Source: Axinella damicornis (taxonomy: Eukaryota; Porifera; Demospongiae; Axinellida; Axinellidae). Taken from it: a DNA stretch of 64,000 nucleotides. Made by a program: the position numbers and the translations under genes. Below the pieces are notes generated by a model, which worked only from the letters and a program-made list of their open reading frames with translations, was not told where the DNA came from and searched no databases. Each line of letters opens with the position of its first letter. Positions within the stretch are counted from its first letter, which is position 1. Positions 48,080-59,425 of the stretch are shown here, piece after piece. The DNA is taken from positions 5,001 to 69,000 of the forward strand of contig OZ007508.1 in the NCBI GenBank assembly GCA_963931865.1. Reading direction: 5' to 3'.

Positions 48080-48135
48080 TAGCCTCGTTCCCAGGCCCTT
48101 TTCTCCTCGCCGTCTCGGGCCTAGGAACGAGGCTA
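48080..48135. mobile_element. GCCTCGTTCCCAGG-family foldback, 56 bp
   Basis: The ends TAGCCTCGTTCCCAGGCC and GGGCCTAGGAACGAGGCTA are inverted. They are flanked by AGTGTACAT at 48071-48079 and 48136-48144 (9-bp duplication). Confidence 0.85.
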
Positions 48136-48482
48136 AGTGTACATGGGATGTGTCAAGAGCGCATAAGTAGATCGCCCGCCCGGAGTAAGAGCGTGTAACT
48201 TCAATGGGCGCCCGTGGTGCAGGCGGAATACATGAGTTGTACTAAAAATAGAACATCCGGTTGCACCTGAAGCTTCGAAGCCATGCGGCGGTAATTGTGA
48301 ATGCGTTAGCGAAGTGCGAAGATCTAAGTGGCTAGCAATTCAGCTCTGGCGGAGCCTATAACCCACCGTGGCGATCGTTGCTGATCATCAGATGTCGACG
48401 TCCTCCACCTCCAGCCTCAGGTAAGCACATCCACGCAATTAATAACCGTTGTTGTGACTGTGTTCGAGTATAGACTAGGTTA

Positions 48483-48511
48483 TAGCCTCGTACAGCCTGG
48501 GTACGAGGCTA
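48483..48511. mobile_element. 29-bp relic of the GCCTCGTTCCCAGG family with intact 9-bp duplication
   Basis: Only TAGCCTCGTAC and GTACGAGGCTA with a 7-bp spacer remain. They are flanked by ACTAGGTTA at 48474-48482 and 48512-48520. Confidence 0.8.
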
Positions 48512-48866
48512 ACTAGGTTAGCCTTCAGCACAGCCGTAGAGCAGAGCGTTCTCTGGTAGCTGTCGCTGTCGCTTCCTGCAGTCACTTGGCTCAGAACTAC
48601 ACAGCTGTGCACAACAACACAGAATAATGACCACAGTGTCGCCGCTCTAGTCAATTATCACGTGGCGGAAAGAATCACTACAAGAGTGTTTGGACATGCT
48701 ATAGCTATTTTTAGTACAACTCATGTATTTTGCCCGGTTCGAAGTCCCCGGAAGTTACACGCTCTTACTCCGGGCGGGCGATCTACTTATGCGCTCTTGG
48801 ATGTGTACATGGGATTTGTCCACTGTGGCGGTGCCTTTCAAATGTCCATGCACTATGGTACAAGTA

Positions 48867-49053
48867 ATGTAACGGAGGGGATTTCCGGACACGGCCCCAG
48901 CTTTCCCTCTCTGGGAACACTGTTTTTGCTAACACTGCACAGCGTCGGAAATTTCGAAGGTAGGTATGCATGTGCACTTACCATAGAACTGCTAATGGAG
49001 TGAATGCGAGGGCCATGTACACGTGTTCGGAAATCCCCTCCCGGTCCCTTACC
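48867..49053. mobile_element. GGTAACGGAGGGGG MITE, copy 2
   Basis: This diverged copy shares GATTTCCGGACACGGCCCC, TTCGAAGGTAGG and CTTACCTTAC with the copies at 39,439 and 49,223. Confidence 0.7.
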
Positions 49054-49222
49054 TTACACATTCTAATGCAATTTCCTTAAAAACAACACTCACAGTTGAA
49101 ACATATATAGCATTCCCTTGATTTACTAGATGTACACACGAGCCGAACACAAACACCAGAACAGCCATCTGCATGTCCAGCCTAATGACACTGTATAATT
49201 GACCTAACTGGCCAACGCATAA

Positions 49223-49430
49223 GGTAACGAGGGGGTTTCCGGACGAGGATTTCCGGACACGGCCCCAGTTTTCGCTCTCTGGGAGCAGTTTTTGCTAACT
49301 ACACAGCGTTGGAAAGTTCGAAGGTAGGATATGCATGCACACTTACCATAATCTGCTAACGGAGGGATTGCGAGGGGCATGAATGCCGTGTCCGGAATTA
49401 AAAGACTGTCCGGAAACCCCCTCTGTTACC
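49223..49430. mobile_element. GGTAACGGAGGGGG MITE, copy 3
   Basis: The inverted ends are GGTAACGAGGGGGTTTCCGG and CCGGAAACCCCCTCTGTTACC. The interior is close to copy 1 (TTTTCGCTCTCTGGGA, CGAGGGGCATGAATGCCGTG). Confidence 0.78.
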
Positions 49431-49658
49431 AATGCGCGGACAGCAGAGTGGGCTTCCAATTATTCTACAAAATGTGTACATAACTATGTATTGAGTACCT
49501 TCATTGGCGAGTTTTCCTGAAGCCATGATCTTTCCGAGTTCGTCGACGTCAAGGATACTTGATTACGTGGCGCCACATGCACATTGAATGTCACGGCGTT
49601 GCGCCGGAGATGACGTCATTATGCACGCGGGTATACGGCCGGCCGGGTACCGGGTACA

Positions 49659-50182
49659 TACCGTATTTCCGCGAATAGACGCCGCCCTCGAATTAACGCC
49701 GCACAATTGGAGGCGCTGAGTGAAATAAACGCCGCCCTCGAATAAACGCCGCGGCGGATTTGCATGTGCGTAAAGTATACTGACGTGGACACTTCGTACT
49801 ACTGGCGCGGCGTCTTACAACTGTCGTAGAAGACAGCCTGGGTCCTCGAGCTCGTTGCCATCCCGCGAAGGCATCTTCTTCACCATCGATTTCGTCCCGT
49901 GTGTATATACGTATCGCTTTGTCGCAAAGCGACGGCTAATCAAAGCGCTCAGTGCTCAATCTGCGGACGGCACTTGCCGAATCTTGCCCGTTGTGAGTTG
50001 CTGTGTTGTGTTTCTTGTATGAGCCATACATACCAGCTTGTCGACGTAATTCGACGGTGAGCTAGCTAGGCGGGCACGGTCATACTGCCCAAAGTAATAA
50101 ACGCCGCCCTCGAATAGTCGCCGCACCAAACTGAACAATGAAATAAATAAACGCCGCGGCGTCTATTCGCGGAAATACGGTA
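49659..50182. mobile_element. 524-bp TIR element, TACCGTATTTCCGCG ends
   Basis: The ends TACCGTATTTCCGCGAATAG and its inverse GCGGAAATACGGTA are followed by repeated AACGCCGCCCTCGAATA words in both arms. Elements with similar TACCGTATTT starts are widespread in invertebrate genomes, as I recall. No transposase was seen. Confidence 0.8.
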
Positions 50183-50229
50183 ACTACTCTATTTATAACT
50201 ATTCTACCTACATGTACCATCAACTACAT

Positions 50230-50325
50230 TAATTTTGTTTGTTTGTTTGTACTTTGTGTGTGGTCCTATGGGCCAAACTTGGCCTGCTATCATTGCGACA
50301 GGACCTAAAAATGAACAATTCAATT
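50230..50325 (+). mobile_element. 3' tail of a LINE
   Basis: GTGTGTGGTCCTATGGGCC...GGCCTGCTATCATTG...CAATTCAATTC corresponds to the minus-strand tail inside Ginger-like element 4 (about 32,003-32,130). Only the tail is present. Confidence 0.55.
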
Positions 50326-50481
50326 CATATGCATACGTGGTGCGAAATGAGGAACTGGAGAAAAGGGAAGCGCTTGGCAATGGACGTGCTGCACAATGAT
50401 GGCTAGAGAATACATGCAGTGTAGAGGATCACTGAAAAAGCCAAACATGGCAGACTGCACAGTGGATGATAGCCTACCTGG

Positions 50482-50529
50482 TAGCTCGTTCCCAGGCCTC
50501 CACACACAAGGAGGCCTGGAAAGAGGCTA
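50482..50529. mobile_element. GCCTCGTTCCCAGG-family foldback, 48 bp
   Basis: TAGCTCGTTCCCAGGCCTCC and GGAGGCCTGGAAAGAGGCTA are inverted around CACACACAA. The flanks do not show a clear duplication. Confidence 0.6.
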
Positions 50530-51115
50530 AATGGTATCAAAAATTCGCAAGAGATAATCACATTGATTTTATTGTCAACGCAAACAGAAAATGGGATATA
50601 GGCATGGGAACAAAGCTATTGGTAATACATACCGTAGTAAGTATGATGTATACAGCTAGGAGTAAGGTAACAGTGAAGTGACTCATGGTCAGCAGTCAGA
50701 GTTGGAGGAGAGTGATACCCAGAGTGTGGAAAGTGATGTACAAGGTGCAGCCGAATGACACCATGGGTCTTATATAGCTTGCAGTGGCTCAAGTGGAGCA
50801 AAGGTTGTTTCTAACTTTACAACTGGCATTGGGAAGAGAGCAACTCACACTACCACAAGAGGTTTTTTTGCCCGCTGAATTCTGAACACGTGCTCTTTTA
50901 TTTCCCATTTCCTACCTTCAGAGGAACCGGTGATGTGTTAGCACCAGTGCTGCATGCACGCACATGCATGTCCGTTACTGGTTGGTATATTGTCTGTTAC
51001 CTAGGTAACAGATACACATTCAGCACTAGCCCTGCCCTAACCCTTCACCTACTTCCTGCCAGAGCAATAAACCACTTCGACAAAATTGGTCACCATACAC
51101 TCAACAGGACAAACA
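50530..51115. other. intergenic downstream of CEP120, no gene seen
   Basis: This is unique sequence between the foldback and the CEP120 stop codon. It should contain the CEP120 3' UTR; I did not fix a poly(A) signal. Confidence 0.45.
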
Positions 51116-54100
51116 CTAGTGTGATTTGTCGTAAAGGTTTTCTCTAATCTTGTGGTCCAGCCGCTGAATTGTGGGGTCAGAGCTTGAGTAGACCCCAGTT
51201 TGAAGTAGACAGTCTCTCTCCTCAATCCACCGTGCCACATTGGCATCCACGCCCTTGTCTTCTGCAGTGGGAGGTGGAGGAGAGGGAGCCACTGGCTTGC
51301 CTGCTGATACAGTTTGCTCCTGTAGCCTGGAGAGAGGGAAAGTAACGAGGAGGGGAGGAGAGAAGTGAAGGAGGGAGGGCGGGAGGGAGGGTTGGGAGAG
51401 AAGAAGAGGGGAACAGTGACAATTGGTTTCACCTCCAAAACCACAACTACACAAGGAGAGAGATTGGCCAGCTGGAGGACTTCCTCATGTTCCCCCTCAC
51501 CTCTCTACTTCCCCTCGGACTTCTCCTAGCTCCTTGCGGAGAGAACCCTGTTCCTCCTGTTGCAGGTAGCGTGCACGCATCACCTCCAGCTCACGCTGCT
51601 GTCTACGAAGCTGTTCACGAGCTGCTACCTGCAAAGGTCAGAATAGGGGATACTATACCCACCACATGCAACACATGGGTCTCCTCTACCTATCACCCCT
51701 ACCTGCTCCCTCTGTCTCACAGCAGCAAGCTCCCGGAGAGCCTTGCTCCACTGCTCCTTGTAGTGCTGTTTGGACCGCACAGCGGCACTTAGCTTGCGCT
51801 CAAGCTCACCCTACACAGAACGTACCACCGCAATAATCACATGCCTACTACATTCCTTGGAAATACAGCTGCTACCAGAAAGTGAAATAGCCGAGTTAGA
51901 ATCCCCTACAGGTTTGATGCCCATACAGAACGTGCTCGTCCATGAGTTACATGGTAATAAACCAGACACAGTAACTAGTACTCCCAGGAGGGTTGGTCTG
52001 CCTCCTTTAGTGAGCAGCCAAGAGATTACAGGTGGCTCTGGTGGGGACCTCCACCTTACTCTTTGGGAACCACAAGGTGTTGCAGGAGGTACATGTGCAC
52101 ATGTAGTAACTGTAAAACCATAGAAAATGTGGGCTCTTGTACAATCATAGCTCACCTTCTCCAGGGACAACATGCTGATCTCTGCCTGCAGGCGGGACTC
52201 TGGCTTGCTCTGCAACTGCCGACGATACGACTCAAACTCTTCCTCCCGTAGCTGGCACTTCTCCTCCAGCTCACACACCTGATGGTCAGTACCAATGACA
52301 TTCAGCTAGACCCTACAGCTCACACACCTGATGGTCAGCACCAATGCCATTCAGCTAGACCCTACAGCTCACACACCTGATGGTCAGCACCAATGACATT
52401 CAGCTAGACCCTACATGTACCTCCAATGACAGAACTAACAACGATGCAACCGAAATGAGAGACACCAAGCTTGAGCAAGTACCTGCTTGTTAAGCCGGGT
52501 CACCTGGGCCTGTAGCTCCCCAACTCTGAGTCTGCAAGTGTGAGATATTGAAGGAGCACCATGTGACAACATGTGCAGTGACACATCCCATCACCAGTGA
52601 TCTGCAGGTCAGTATGTGAGTGTGCTCTGTGTGCAGTTCAATAATTGTGAGTGTGCTCTGTGTACGGGTCTGTGTTGAGGTCAATGTGTGTATGCAGGTC
52701 AATACGACAGGGCACATACCTTTCAAGATCGAGCCTCTGTTCGTACCCAGCCTGCAGCTGTTGGGCTTTCCTCTGAGCCTCCCTGTCCACCTCCTCCCTC
52801 TCCTGCCTTAGACCCTCGCGCTGCAGTGACAGCTGAGGGAGGGGCAAACGGTCAGCAGTGTTCCGGCAGGCAGGGCTAACCCAAACCCACCTCCGCCTCC
52901 CTCTGCCTGACATGAAGTTGCTGCTGCTGCACATCCCTCAGGGCTGCCTCCAGCTGCTGCTCTAGCTCACCGTAGCGCTCCAGCTGTATCACAACACACA
53001 GCGAGAGGAACACATTCAGTGGTGTACCGGACTGAGACAAACAAGTGAACTGGACTGATCCTCTCTGCACCATCAAAGCTCAGAGGTTGTAGCGCTGAAT
53101 GGAATGGTAGGGGTTCACGGATAGTGTATAGGGGATTGCTGAAACAGCGTACATCACCGGACTGTAGCACGATGAGTGTTGCCAAACTTTGCCCAGTAGC
53201 TGTTATGTAATTGGATTACGAGTGAGCAGCCATCAGGGAAAATACTTAGCAGTCTCTGTAAAGTAATCAAACGTCAATTCGGTGGCGGACGAAAAAGCTG
53301 GGTAATGACAGTTGCGCTCTACATGTACATCGAAAGCACAGTCACTGACTTTTCAGTACTACCTTAAAGAATGGAGTGGACCGGAAAACATCCATCAATT
53401 TGTACGTTACATCTGCTGCAATTATTATTCCCGTCAAATCCTTAACTGCACATGTTTCGTATATATGCTCACACAAGCACTAACCGCCTTATGCCTACGT
53501 GGAGTGTCTCACTTCTCACTCACCTTCTGTTTCAGTAGCTGCTGTCTCTGCTCCTCCCTCCTCTCCCACTCCCGCCCCAGACGAGACATGTGTGCCACCT
53601 CACGCCCTCGTAGTGACTCCTGCAGAGAGAGTACACACACCCAATGATACCTTGTCAACAGAGAAACACTCAACATCTATTGCTGAATGTCTTTGCAGCT
53701 TCTGGACCGGCATACACACCGCCAGACCCACACACACACTCACACTCAAACCCACATACACACACACACCCAGAGACCCACATACACACACTCACACTCA
53801 CATGCACTCACACACACTCACACTCAGACCCACATACACACACTCAGACCACATACACACACTCACACTCACACCCACATACACACACTCACACTCAGAC
53901 CCACACATATACACACACTCACACCCAGACCCACATACACACACTCACACCCAGACCCACATACACACACACTCACATGCACTCACACACACCCAGACCC
54001 ACATACACACACTCACACTCACATGCACTCACACACACTCACACCCTCACACCTGGAAGGCCTCCTCCTCTGCTATCTTCCACATCTCCAGTTCAAGTGC

Positions 54101-56630
54101 TGCCTTGTACTCAAGCGGGGGTACAACATGAGCTAGTGGTGTGTGTATGTGGGGGGGGGGGGGGTTACATTAGAGATTAGCATCTACAATCATGTAAATT
54201 AACCATTTGACACAGCACAGCACTCTGCAGTACATATTGGGGGTTGGGGGATACAAGGTAAACTTAGCCTCGTTCCCAGGCCTACCCCGTTTTTTCTGTT
54301 CTTCGGTTTCCGTTGACAATAATACACGGATGCGGAAGGGCGGCGAAAAACGCGGAAGTTTTTCGCCGCCCTTCCCGGCGAAAAACGCGGAAGTTTTTCG
54401 CCGGGAAGGGCGGCGAAAAACTTCCGCGTTTTTCGCCGCCCTTCCGCATCCGTGTATTATTGTCAACGGAAACCGAAGAACAGAAAAGACGGGGTAGGCC
54501 TGGGAACGAGGCCAAGGTAAACTAGCTTGTACCAGTACAAGTGTACTGGAAGCAACACGCTAGAACACTGGTCTCACCCTGTGTGCTGCCTCCTCTCCCC
54601 CCATCCACCCTCACACCCTCCCCACTGTCACCACTCTTCAGTCGCACAGTGCCGCGGTCCTCCAACACTAGTACCAGCTGGAGGTAGCCTGTGACGGGGT
54701 GAGGGGTGTGAGGGGGGGTGATGGGAACACGCAGGGAAGAGACCTGCCGTACAACACTGCCCACCAGCCGCTTCTCGCAAGACATAACCTCACTCAGTGG
54801 GACCTTGTGTGTGTAGATATGTGTGTGTGTAGGGGGGGGGGGGGGGGGGGTGAGGTGGGGAAAGGTGAAGGGACATCATAAAATTCTGGAGAACACCTTA
54901 TATGTCTCACCTTGGCCACACCCACAGGCTGGTCATGTGACTGCCACACCTCTACATTAAGGGGCTCAGAACAAAATTGTAGGCTCAGCTGCTGTGAGGT
55001 TGTCGCAAAATCGAAGGCACAGTAGCCCCGAGAGAAGGGTTCTTCAGAGTTAGGAGCCACTCTGATTGGAGGCTGTACCATCACAGGGTACGGAGACCCA
55101 AAGAACGGGTAGCTGTATCTGAGGGAAGCAGGCACGGGCTCCTTACAATGTGAGACCCCAGTATTGAACATTTTTAACTCAGAGCTACTCCACTGAACTT
55201 GGTTTAACTGTAGTGAAACCACAGTGTACTTTCATACACTGCCACAGCAGCCTTGCTCTGTCTCTGACATCACTAAAACAGTCACATTCCTGCAAAGGCC
55301 CATTAGGCCACACCCCCAGTATGTACCACATGCCTGCACAGATGTAAGGAATTTGCCAATCCTACTTCACTGGAAGCACAATAATCAACATTTGCAACTA
55401 CGTCTACTATAGTTTTGATACTGAGTAGTGTGACAACTAATCATCGGAATCGGAGGTATTACTGTAGTCATTGGTGAGCTCTCTCTTTCTCTACCTGAGG
55501 TGGCAGTCCGCTGCTTCCCCCAACTGGAGATTATGTAGGCTACGAAGGTCAACGGAAAGGCGATAGTGCCTGGGACACTCCACGGAAGAGGATGTGAAAG
55601 GAGGAAGGGAGGAAGGTGGAGGAAGGGAAGAAGGTGGAGGGAGGGAAGGTGGAGGGAGGGAAGAAGGTGGAGGGAGGGAAGAAGGGAGAGGAAGGGGAAG
55701 AGAGGAGGGATGAGACGGGGCAGGAAGAGAGGAGGGAGGGGGGAGAGAGGAGGGAGGAAGGGAGGAGGGAGGAGGAAGAGAGGAGGAGGGAGGAAGGGAG
55801 GAGGGAGGAGGGAGAGAGGAGGGGGAAGGGGGAGAGGGGGAAGGGGGAGAGGAAGGGGGAGAGGAGGGAGGGTGGAGAGAGGAGGGAGGGGGGAGAGAGG
55901 AGGGAGGAGAGGGTGTGGAAAGTGAGGCTTCCTCAAATGATTGTCTCAGGTTGCGTTTTGCAGACAGCTCCCCACCCTACATGGAGGCGTAACAGACATT
56001 CCTGCAGTCACATACTGCAGCCGCAACCTCACCACAGGCCATTAATTCAACTACAAGAGAAGTCAATAGCCTCACAAGGTTATCACCAACAACACACAAT
56101 CACTAGTCACTAGTCATTCATGCAAGTACCTTCCCACTGGTGGTAGGGGGGGACAGGGTGGGGAGGAGAGGTGCCGAGGTGACAGGTGGTGGGGTGGGGG
56201 GCTGAGAACAGGTGTAGGCACGGCCATCAACACATGCTAACTGAATCTTTGTCAATCTGTTGCCTTGTGCTTATGTTTACCTGTGTCCCCTGTTGTGCTA
56301 CATGTAACTGTTGTAAGGAGTGTGGAGGGGGAGGGGAAGAGTGCACCTCCAACCTCACTGTGACATCCACACGGGGAGGAGGCTCTGTCCGGAGAGAGAG
56401 AGAGACAGAGAGAGAGAGTGAAGTCCTCATGTGTGCAAAGTCACATTATGAATGAGGTGTTGAATTGCGTGTGAGTGTGGACAATGTGTCCCTCTCACCA
56501 GGTGGTGGGTGCTGTCCGGCAGAAAGCTCTACCATCTGTGAGGACTGGTCCAACGTGACCAGGGGCTTGAGGGAGAGCCCACCACAACACAGCGACTGCT
56601 CTCCACTGCACAGGTGAACCTGTAGCGAGG

Positions 56631-56687
<57 letters not shown>

Positions 56688-57118
56688 GGGGGGGGGGTAC
56701 ATGTATGTGCATGTGTGGGTTTGGGTGGATATGCGCATGTGAGTGTGTGGGTATGTGCGTGTGTGCATGAGAGTGTGTGCGCACATGTGAGTGTGTGTGT
56801 TGGGATGTGTGTGTGTGTATGTGTTTTGTGCAGGTACGGAATCACACTACGGATAGGGGGGAAGGGAAACGGAGATGTTTAGATGTAAAATCCATGTCAT
56901 GTGGTAGTGTCTCCCATGTGCCACATACATCACGTACCTGCAGGTCATCTTGAGCAGCCAAAAGCAGGCCCAATAGCTCCCTGGATGCCCTCACTCTAAT
57001 GGAGGCACGTTCGGGATGGAAGGAGGTAGGAGAGAAAGGCTCAGACGTGATGTCATTGCCCAGCAGACAGTAGTAGAAATAGCACTGCCTGTCAAGAGAA
57101 GGGGGCTTGTGTGTGTGT

Positions 57119-57149
<31 letters not shown>

Positions 57150-59425
57150 GGGGCAGATACATTGCTTAAGACTTGCATCCCAACTATATACAGGCAGTAC
57201 CTACATGTGGCAAGTTTTGTGGGTTGTCCAACGTGAGGGAGAGAGTGTAGGTGTGATGGTGTGGGGAGTGGTCCCCCAGTGTGTAGCAGCCCCCACCTGC
57301 GTCCAGTGTCAGTGAGAGTGTGTGGAGCTGTGAGGGGATGAACACACACCATTCTATCAACCACACCACTACATGTATAGATGTACACTACTGTCCTCTA
57401 CACACAGTACGTTTCTGCTCCTGCAAAACCAACATCCTTCAAAAGTAGCGGTACACACCACTGACACGAAGTTGGTGTAGTGGTACACTGACACGAAGTT
57501 GGTGTAGTGGTACACACCACTGACACGAAGTTGGTGTAGCGGTACACACCACTGACACGAAGTTGGTGTAGCGGTACACACCACTGACACGAAGTTGGTG
57601 CAGCCGTACACACCACTGACACGAAGTTGGTGTAGCAGTGCAGCCGTACACACCACTGACACGAAGTTGGTGTAGCAGTGCAGCCGTACACACCACTGAC
57701 ACGAAGTTGGTGTAGTGTCATGAGGGGCCTCACCAATGGTTGCAGTAGCCTGCTGTCGTGGAGTGTCCTCCTCCACAGAGAGGGATACCAGGAGCTCAGG
57801 ACGAGGACTGGCAAAGCGGGATCCAAGTAGACCATACCAGTGAGACTTCTGGGTCCACATGTGAGTGTGTGTGGAGGCATGTCAATCAAGTGGCAACTGA
57901 AGCAAATAAGCAACTCATGTTCATAGATTGTTCAGTACACCTCCCCTTCACCTCTCCTCCACCCCCCTCACCTCTCCTCCACCCCCCTCACCTCTCATCC
58001 ATTCCCTCACCTGTCCTGCTCCAAGCTGTGCAGTTCGCAGGTCCAACAGAACATACCCCACTAGCTGCCGGACAGTTGTAGTAGTGTCCACTGCATAGCA
58101 CTGTGAGTTGAGGAACAGCATGAAACCACACCCTGCTATCCACAATGATGCTGACTGAAGGATGCATTACCCTAGTCTCACCATGCCCCAAGCTATCCAC
58201 GCTAGCAGACAGCAGGGCATGAACTAGTAGTATCCCTTTCATGTTAACATCAGCTGCTCTCAATCTGGACCTCAGCATGTTCCCAGGCTCCCACACTGTA
58301 ATACAATGTAGGGAGCCTGCTACATGCAACTCATTGCACAGCCCACTACTCCAGACGAGCTTCGTATGCAGGCCTTCTACCCCAGCATTTGTTGCTTGCA
58401 GTAATGTGGAGGAAGACCTGGTAAAACTCGAGTGACATACCTGGTAGTTGGTTGGACGCGTTGAGGAGTGGCACATTCCTGCAAGTAAGTGAGTGCTATC
58501 GCTACCACGGACAACAGGGCGACTCAGTGGTCGACATCGAGCAGTCCAGGCGATGTTTATCAGGTTAAGAAAGCTCCCCCACAGCTATACAGAAGGAAGA
58601 TGTCACTCCTTCAGATGCCCACCCTTCCCCAGCAAGATACAAGTGCTGGAGAGAAGGCCTGGGTACAAAGCTATATGCAGACCTCCAGTAAGACTGGACA
58701 CATAGGCTGATAGAGGATTCCCATTGAAACCATAAAGCGAATCATTCTGCCATCACAGCAAGGGTTGTACGTGGTAGAGCTATCCATACAAGGTCTGGCA
58801 ATGAGCCACGCCTCCCACCTGGAGTTTGATGGGGGTCCTCTGTAGTCGATGCTGTTGAAGAGCCCGCTTAGTCATTTCCCAGGCCAACTCAGTGTTGACC
58901 TCCTGCTTCCCACTAGCGAGGATCACAGGATCCGTAGACAGCACCTCACCCCCCATCCTCCCCTCCACGACCAGCGAACAGCCGGGGCGGGGAGGGAAGC
59001 CACGAGCTACAGGAGAGAATACACCAGTTTCACTGTGGCTACAGGAATGTCCCTGCCCCACCACCAAAGGTAAGGTAGGGCGGGGTAATTCGGGCCACGG
59101 TATAGTACGGGGTAATTCGGGCCACTTCAACGTTGCAACAGGAAAGAAGCATCCTTTTTATTCTTGCTTCAAGTGAGTTGTAGGCAGGTTGAGTCCCTGG
59201 ATATACATGGCCAGAAGTTTGCCTAAAGTCTGTCCGTTTTTAGTTACCGTTGACCTGAAGTCGAAGTGGCCCGAATTACCCCGCCCTACCTTATACAGTT
59301 TGCGCTTGTGTTTCATTCAGCTAGCTACAAAATACTCTCAACTGCGCAGCCAGAATATAATTACCTTCCACAACGCACACCACCACCAGAACGTGTGTCT
59401 GCTCCGTCGCCTCATGCTCAGGCAT
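51116..59425 (-). CDS. CEP120: centrosomal protein CEP120 (C2 domains + coiled coil), complete
   Basis: Twenty-one coding exons join with GT-AG introns and matching phases to 968 aa (human is about 986). Minus-strand exons: 59425-59365, 59006-58819, 58100-58011, 57848-57734, 57296-57205, 57084-56938, 56619-56499, 56384-56281, 56201-56130, 55976-55495, 55118-54911, 54803-54578, 54132-54053, 53619-53524, 52983-52891, 52832-52720, 52531-52483, 52278-52156, 51810-51703, 51628-51501, 51326-51116. Family landmarks include ELAWE and [11 protein letters not shown] (N-terminal C2), [30 protein letters not shown] and YCAFDFAT (third C2), [12 protein letters not shown], a coiled coil (about 650-900), [16 protein letters not shown], and the tail [14 protein letters not shown]. 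The exon 5/6 junction is the only uncertain splice (the chosen donor is weak). CEP120 acts at centrioles in elongation and ciliogenesis. Residues about 335-460 are an unusual Pro/Ser/Leu linker encoded by a polypyrimidine tract. Confidence 0.95.
52268..52414. repeat. 49-bp x3 repeat copying the CEP120 exon 18 splice acceptor
   Basis: Three tandem 49-bp units each contain, on the minus strand, CTGACCATCAG followed by GTGTGTGAGCT, i.e. the 3' splice site plus the first bases of exon 18. Only the downstream-most copy leads into the open exon. Confidence 0.85.
53708..54050. repeat. ACACACTCAC-type microsatellite (CEP120 intron)
   Basis: This is a mix of ACACAC, ACTCACACTCAC and CAGACCCACATACAC words. 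ORFs rich in Thr/His across it are artefacts of the repeat. Confidence 0.9.
54265..54513. mobile_element. GCCTCGTTCCCAGG-family foldback, 249 bp (CEP120 intron)
   Basis: This is an almost perfect giant palindrome: TAGCCTCGTTCCCAGGCC, then arms containing GGTTTCCGTTGACAATAATA and repeated GGGCGGCGAAAAACGCGG, and the inverse ending GGCCTGGGAACGAGGCC. It is flanked by AAGGTAAACT at 54255-54264 and 54514-54523 (10-bp duplication). Confidence 0.9.
54814..54851. repeat. GT/G-run microsatellite (CEP120 intron)
   Basis: A (GT)n run followed by a long G run lies close to the exon 12 acceptor. Confidence 0.85.
55590..55922. repeat. polypurine/polypyrimidine tract inside CEP120 exon 10
   Basis: About 330 bp are almost pure A/G on the plus strand (GGAGGGAGGAAG words), hence C/T on the coding strand. 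The exon frame runs through it without a stop, from [18 protein letters not shown] to [16 protein letters not shown], and keeps phase, so it is translated as a Pro/Ser/Leu-rich linker between C2 domains. Confidence 0.8.
56630..56698. repeat. GT/G-run microsatellite (CEP120 intron)
   Basis: (GT)n is followed by about 24 G. GT-rich degenerate sequence continues to about 56,825. Confidence 0.9.
57108..57153. repeat. GT/G-run microsatellite (CEP120 intron)
   Basis: (GT)n is followed by a long G run in the short intron between exons 5 and 6. This is a place where base errors could mislead the splice call. Confidence 0.9.
57448..57716. repeat. 32/42-bp minisatellite (CEP120 intron 4)
   Basis: There are about eight copies of a unit with CACTGACACGAAGTTGGTGT. 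Some copies carry an extra GCAGTGCAGCC. ORFs reading SGVY, CTAA and TNFVSV repeats are artefacts. Confidence 0.9.
59069..59292. mobile_element. 224-bp TIR element in CEP120 intron 1
   Basis: The inverted ends are AAGGTAGGGCGGGGTAATTC and GAATTACCCCGCCCTACCTT. The inner word GGGGTAATTCGGGCCAC is repeated in the left arm. Confidence 0.8.

Noticed and set aside
48392..48420. ATG followed by a perfect donor (CAG|GTAAGC) on the plus strand, like a short first exon
   Set aside because: No plus-strand coding exon follows before CEP120, which is on the other strand; left as chance or an untranslated start.
53499..54180. Thr/His-rich ORFs
   Set aside because: They are translations of the ACACTC microsatellite in a CEP120 intron.
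55385..55936. Pro/Leu-rich minus-strand ORF starting MRKPHFPHP
   Set aside because: Wrong frame; the CEP120 frame through the same tract connects conserved flanking sequence in phase.
57439..57913. [16 protein letters not shown] repeat protein
   Set aside because: It is an intronic minisatellite read in three frames; splice phases of CEP120 skip it.
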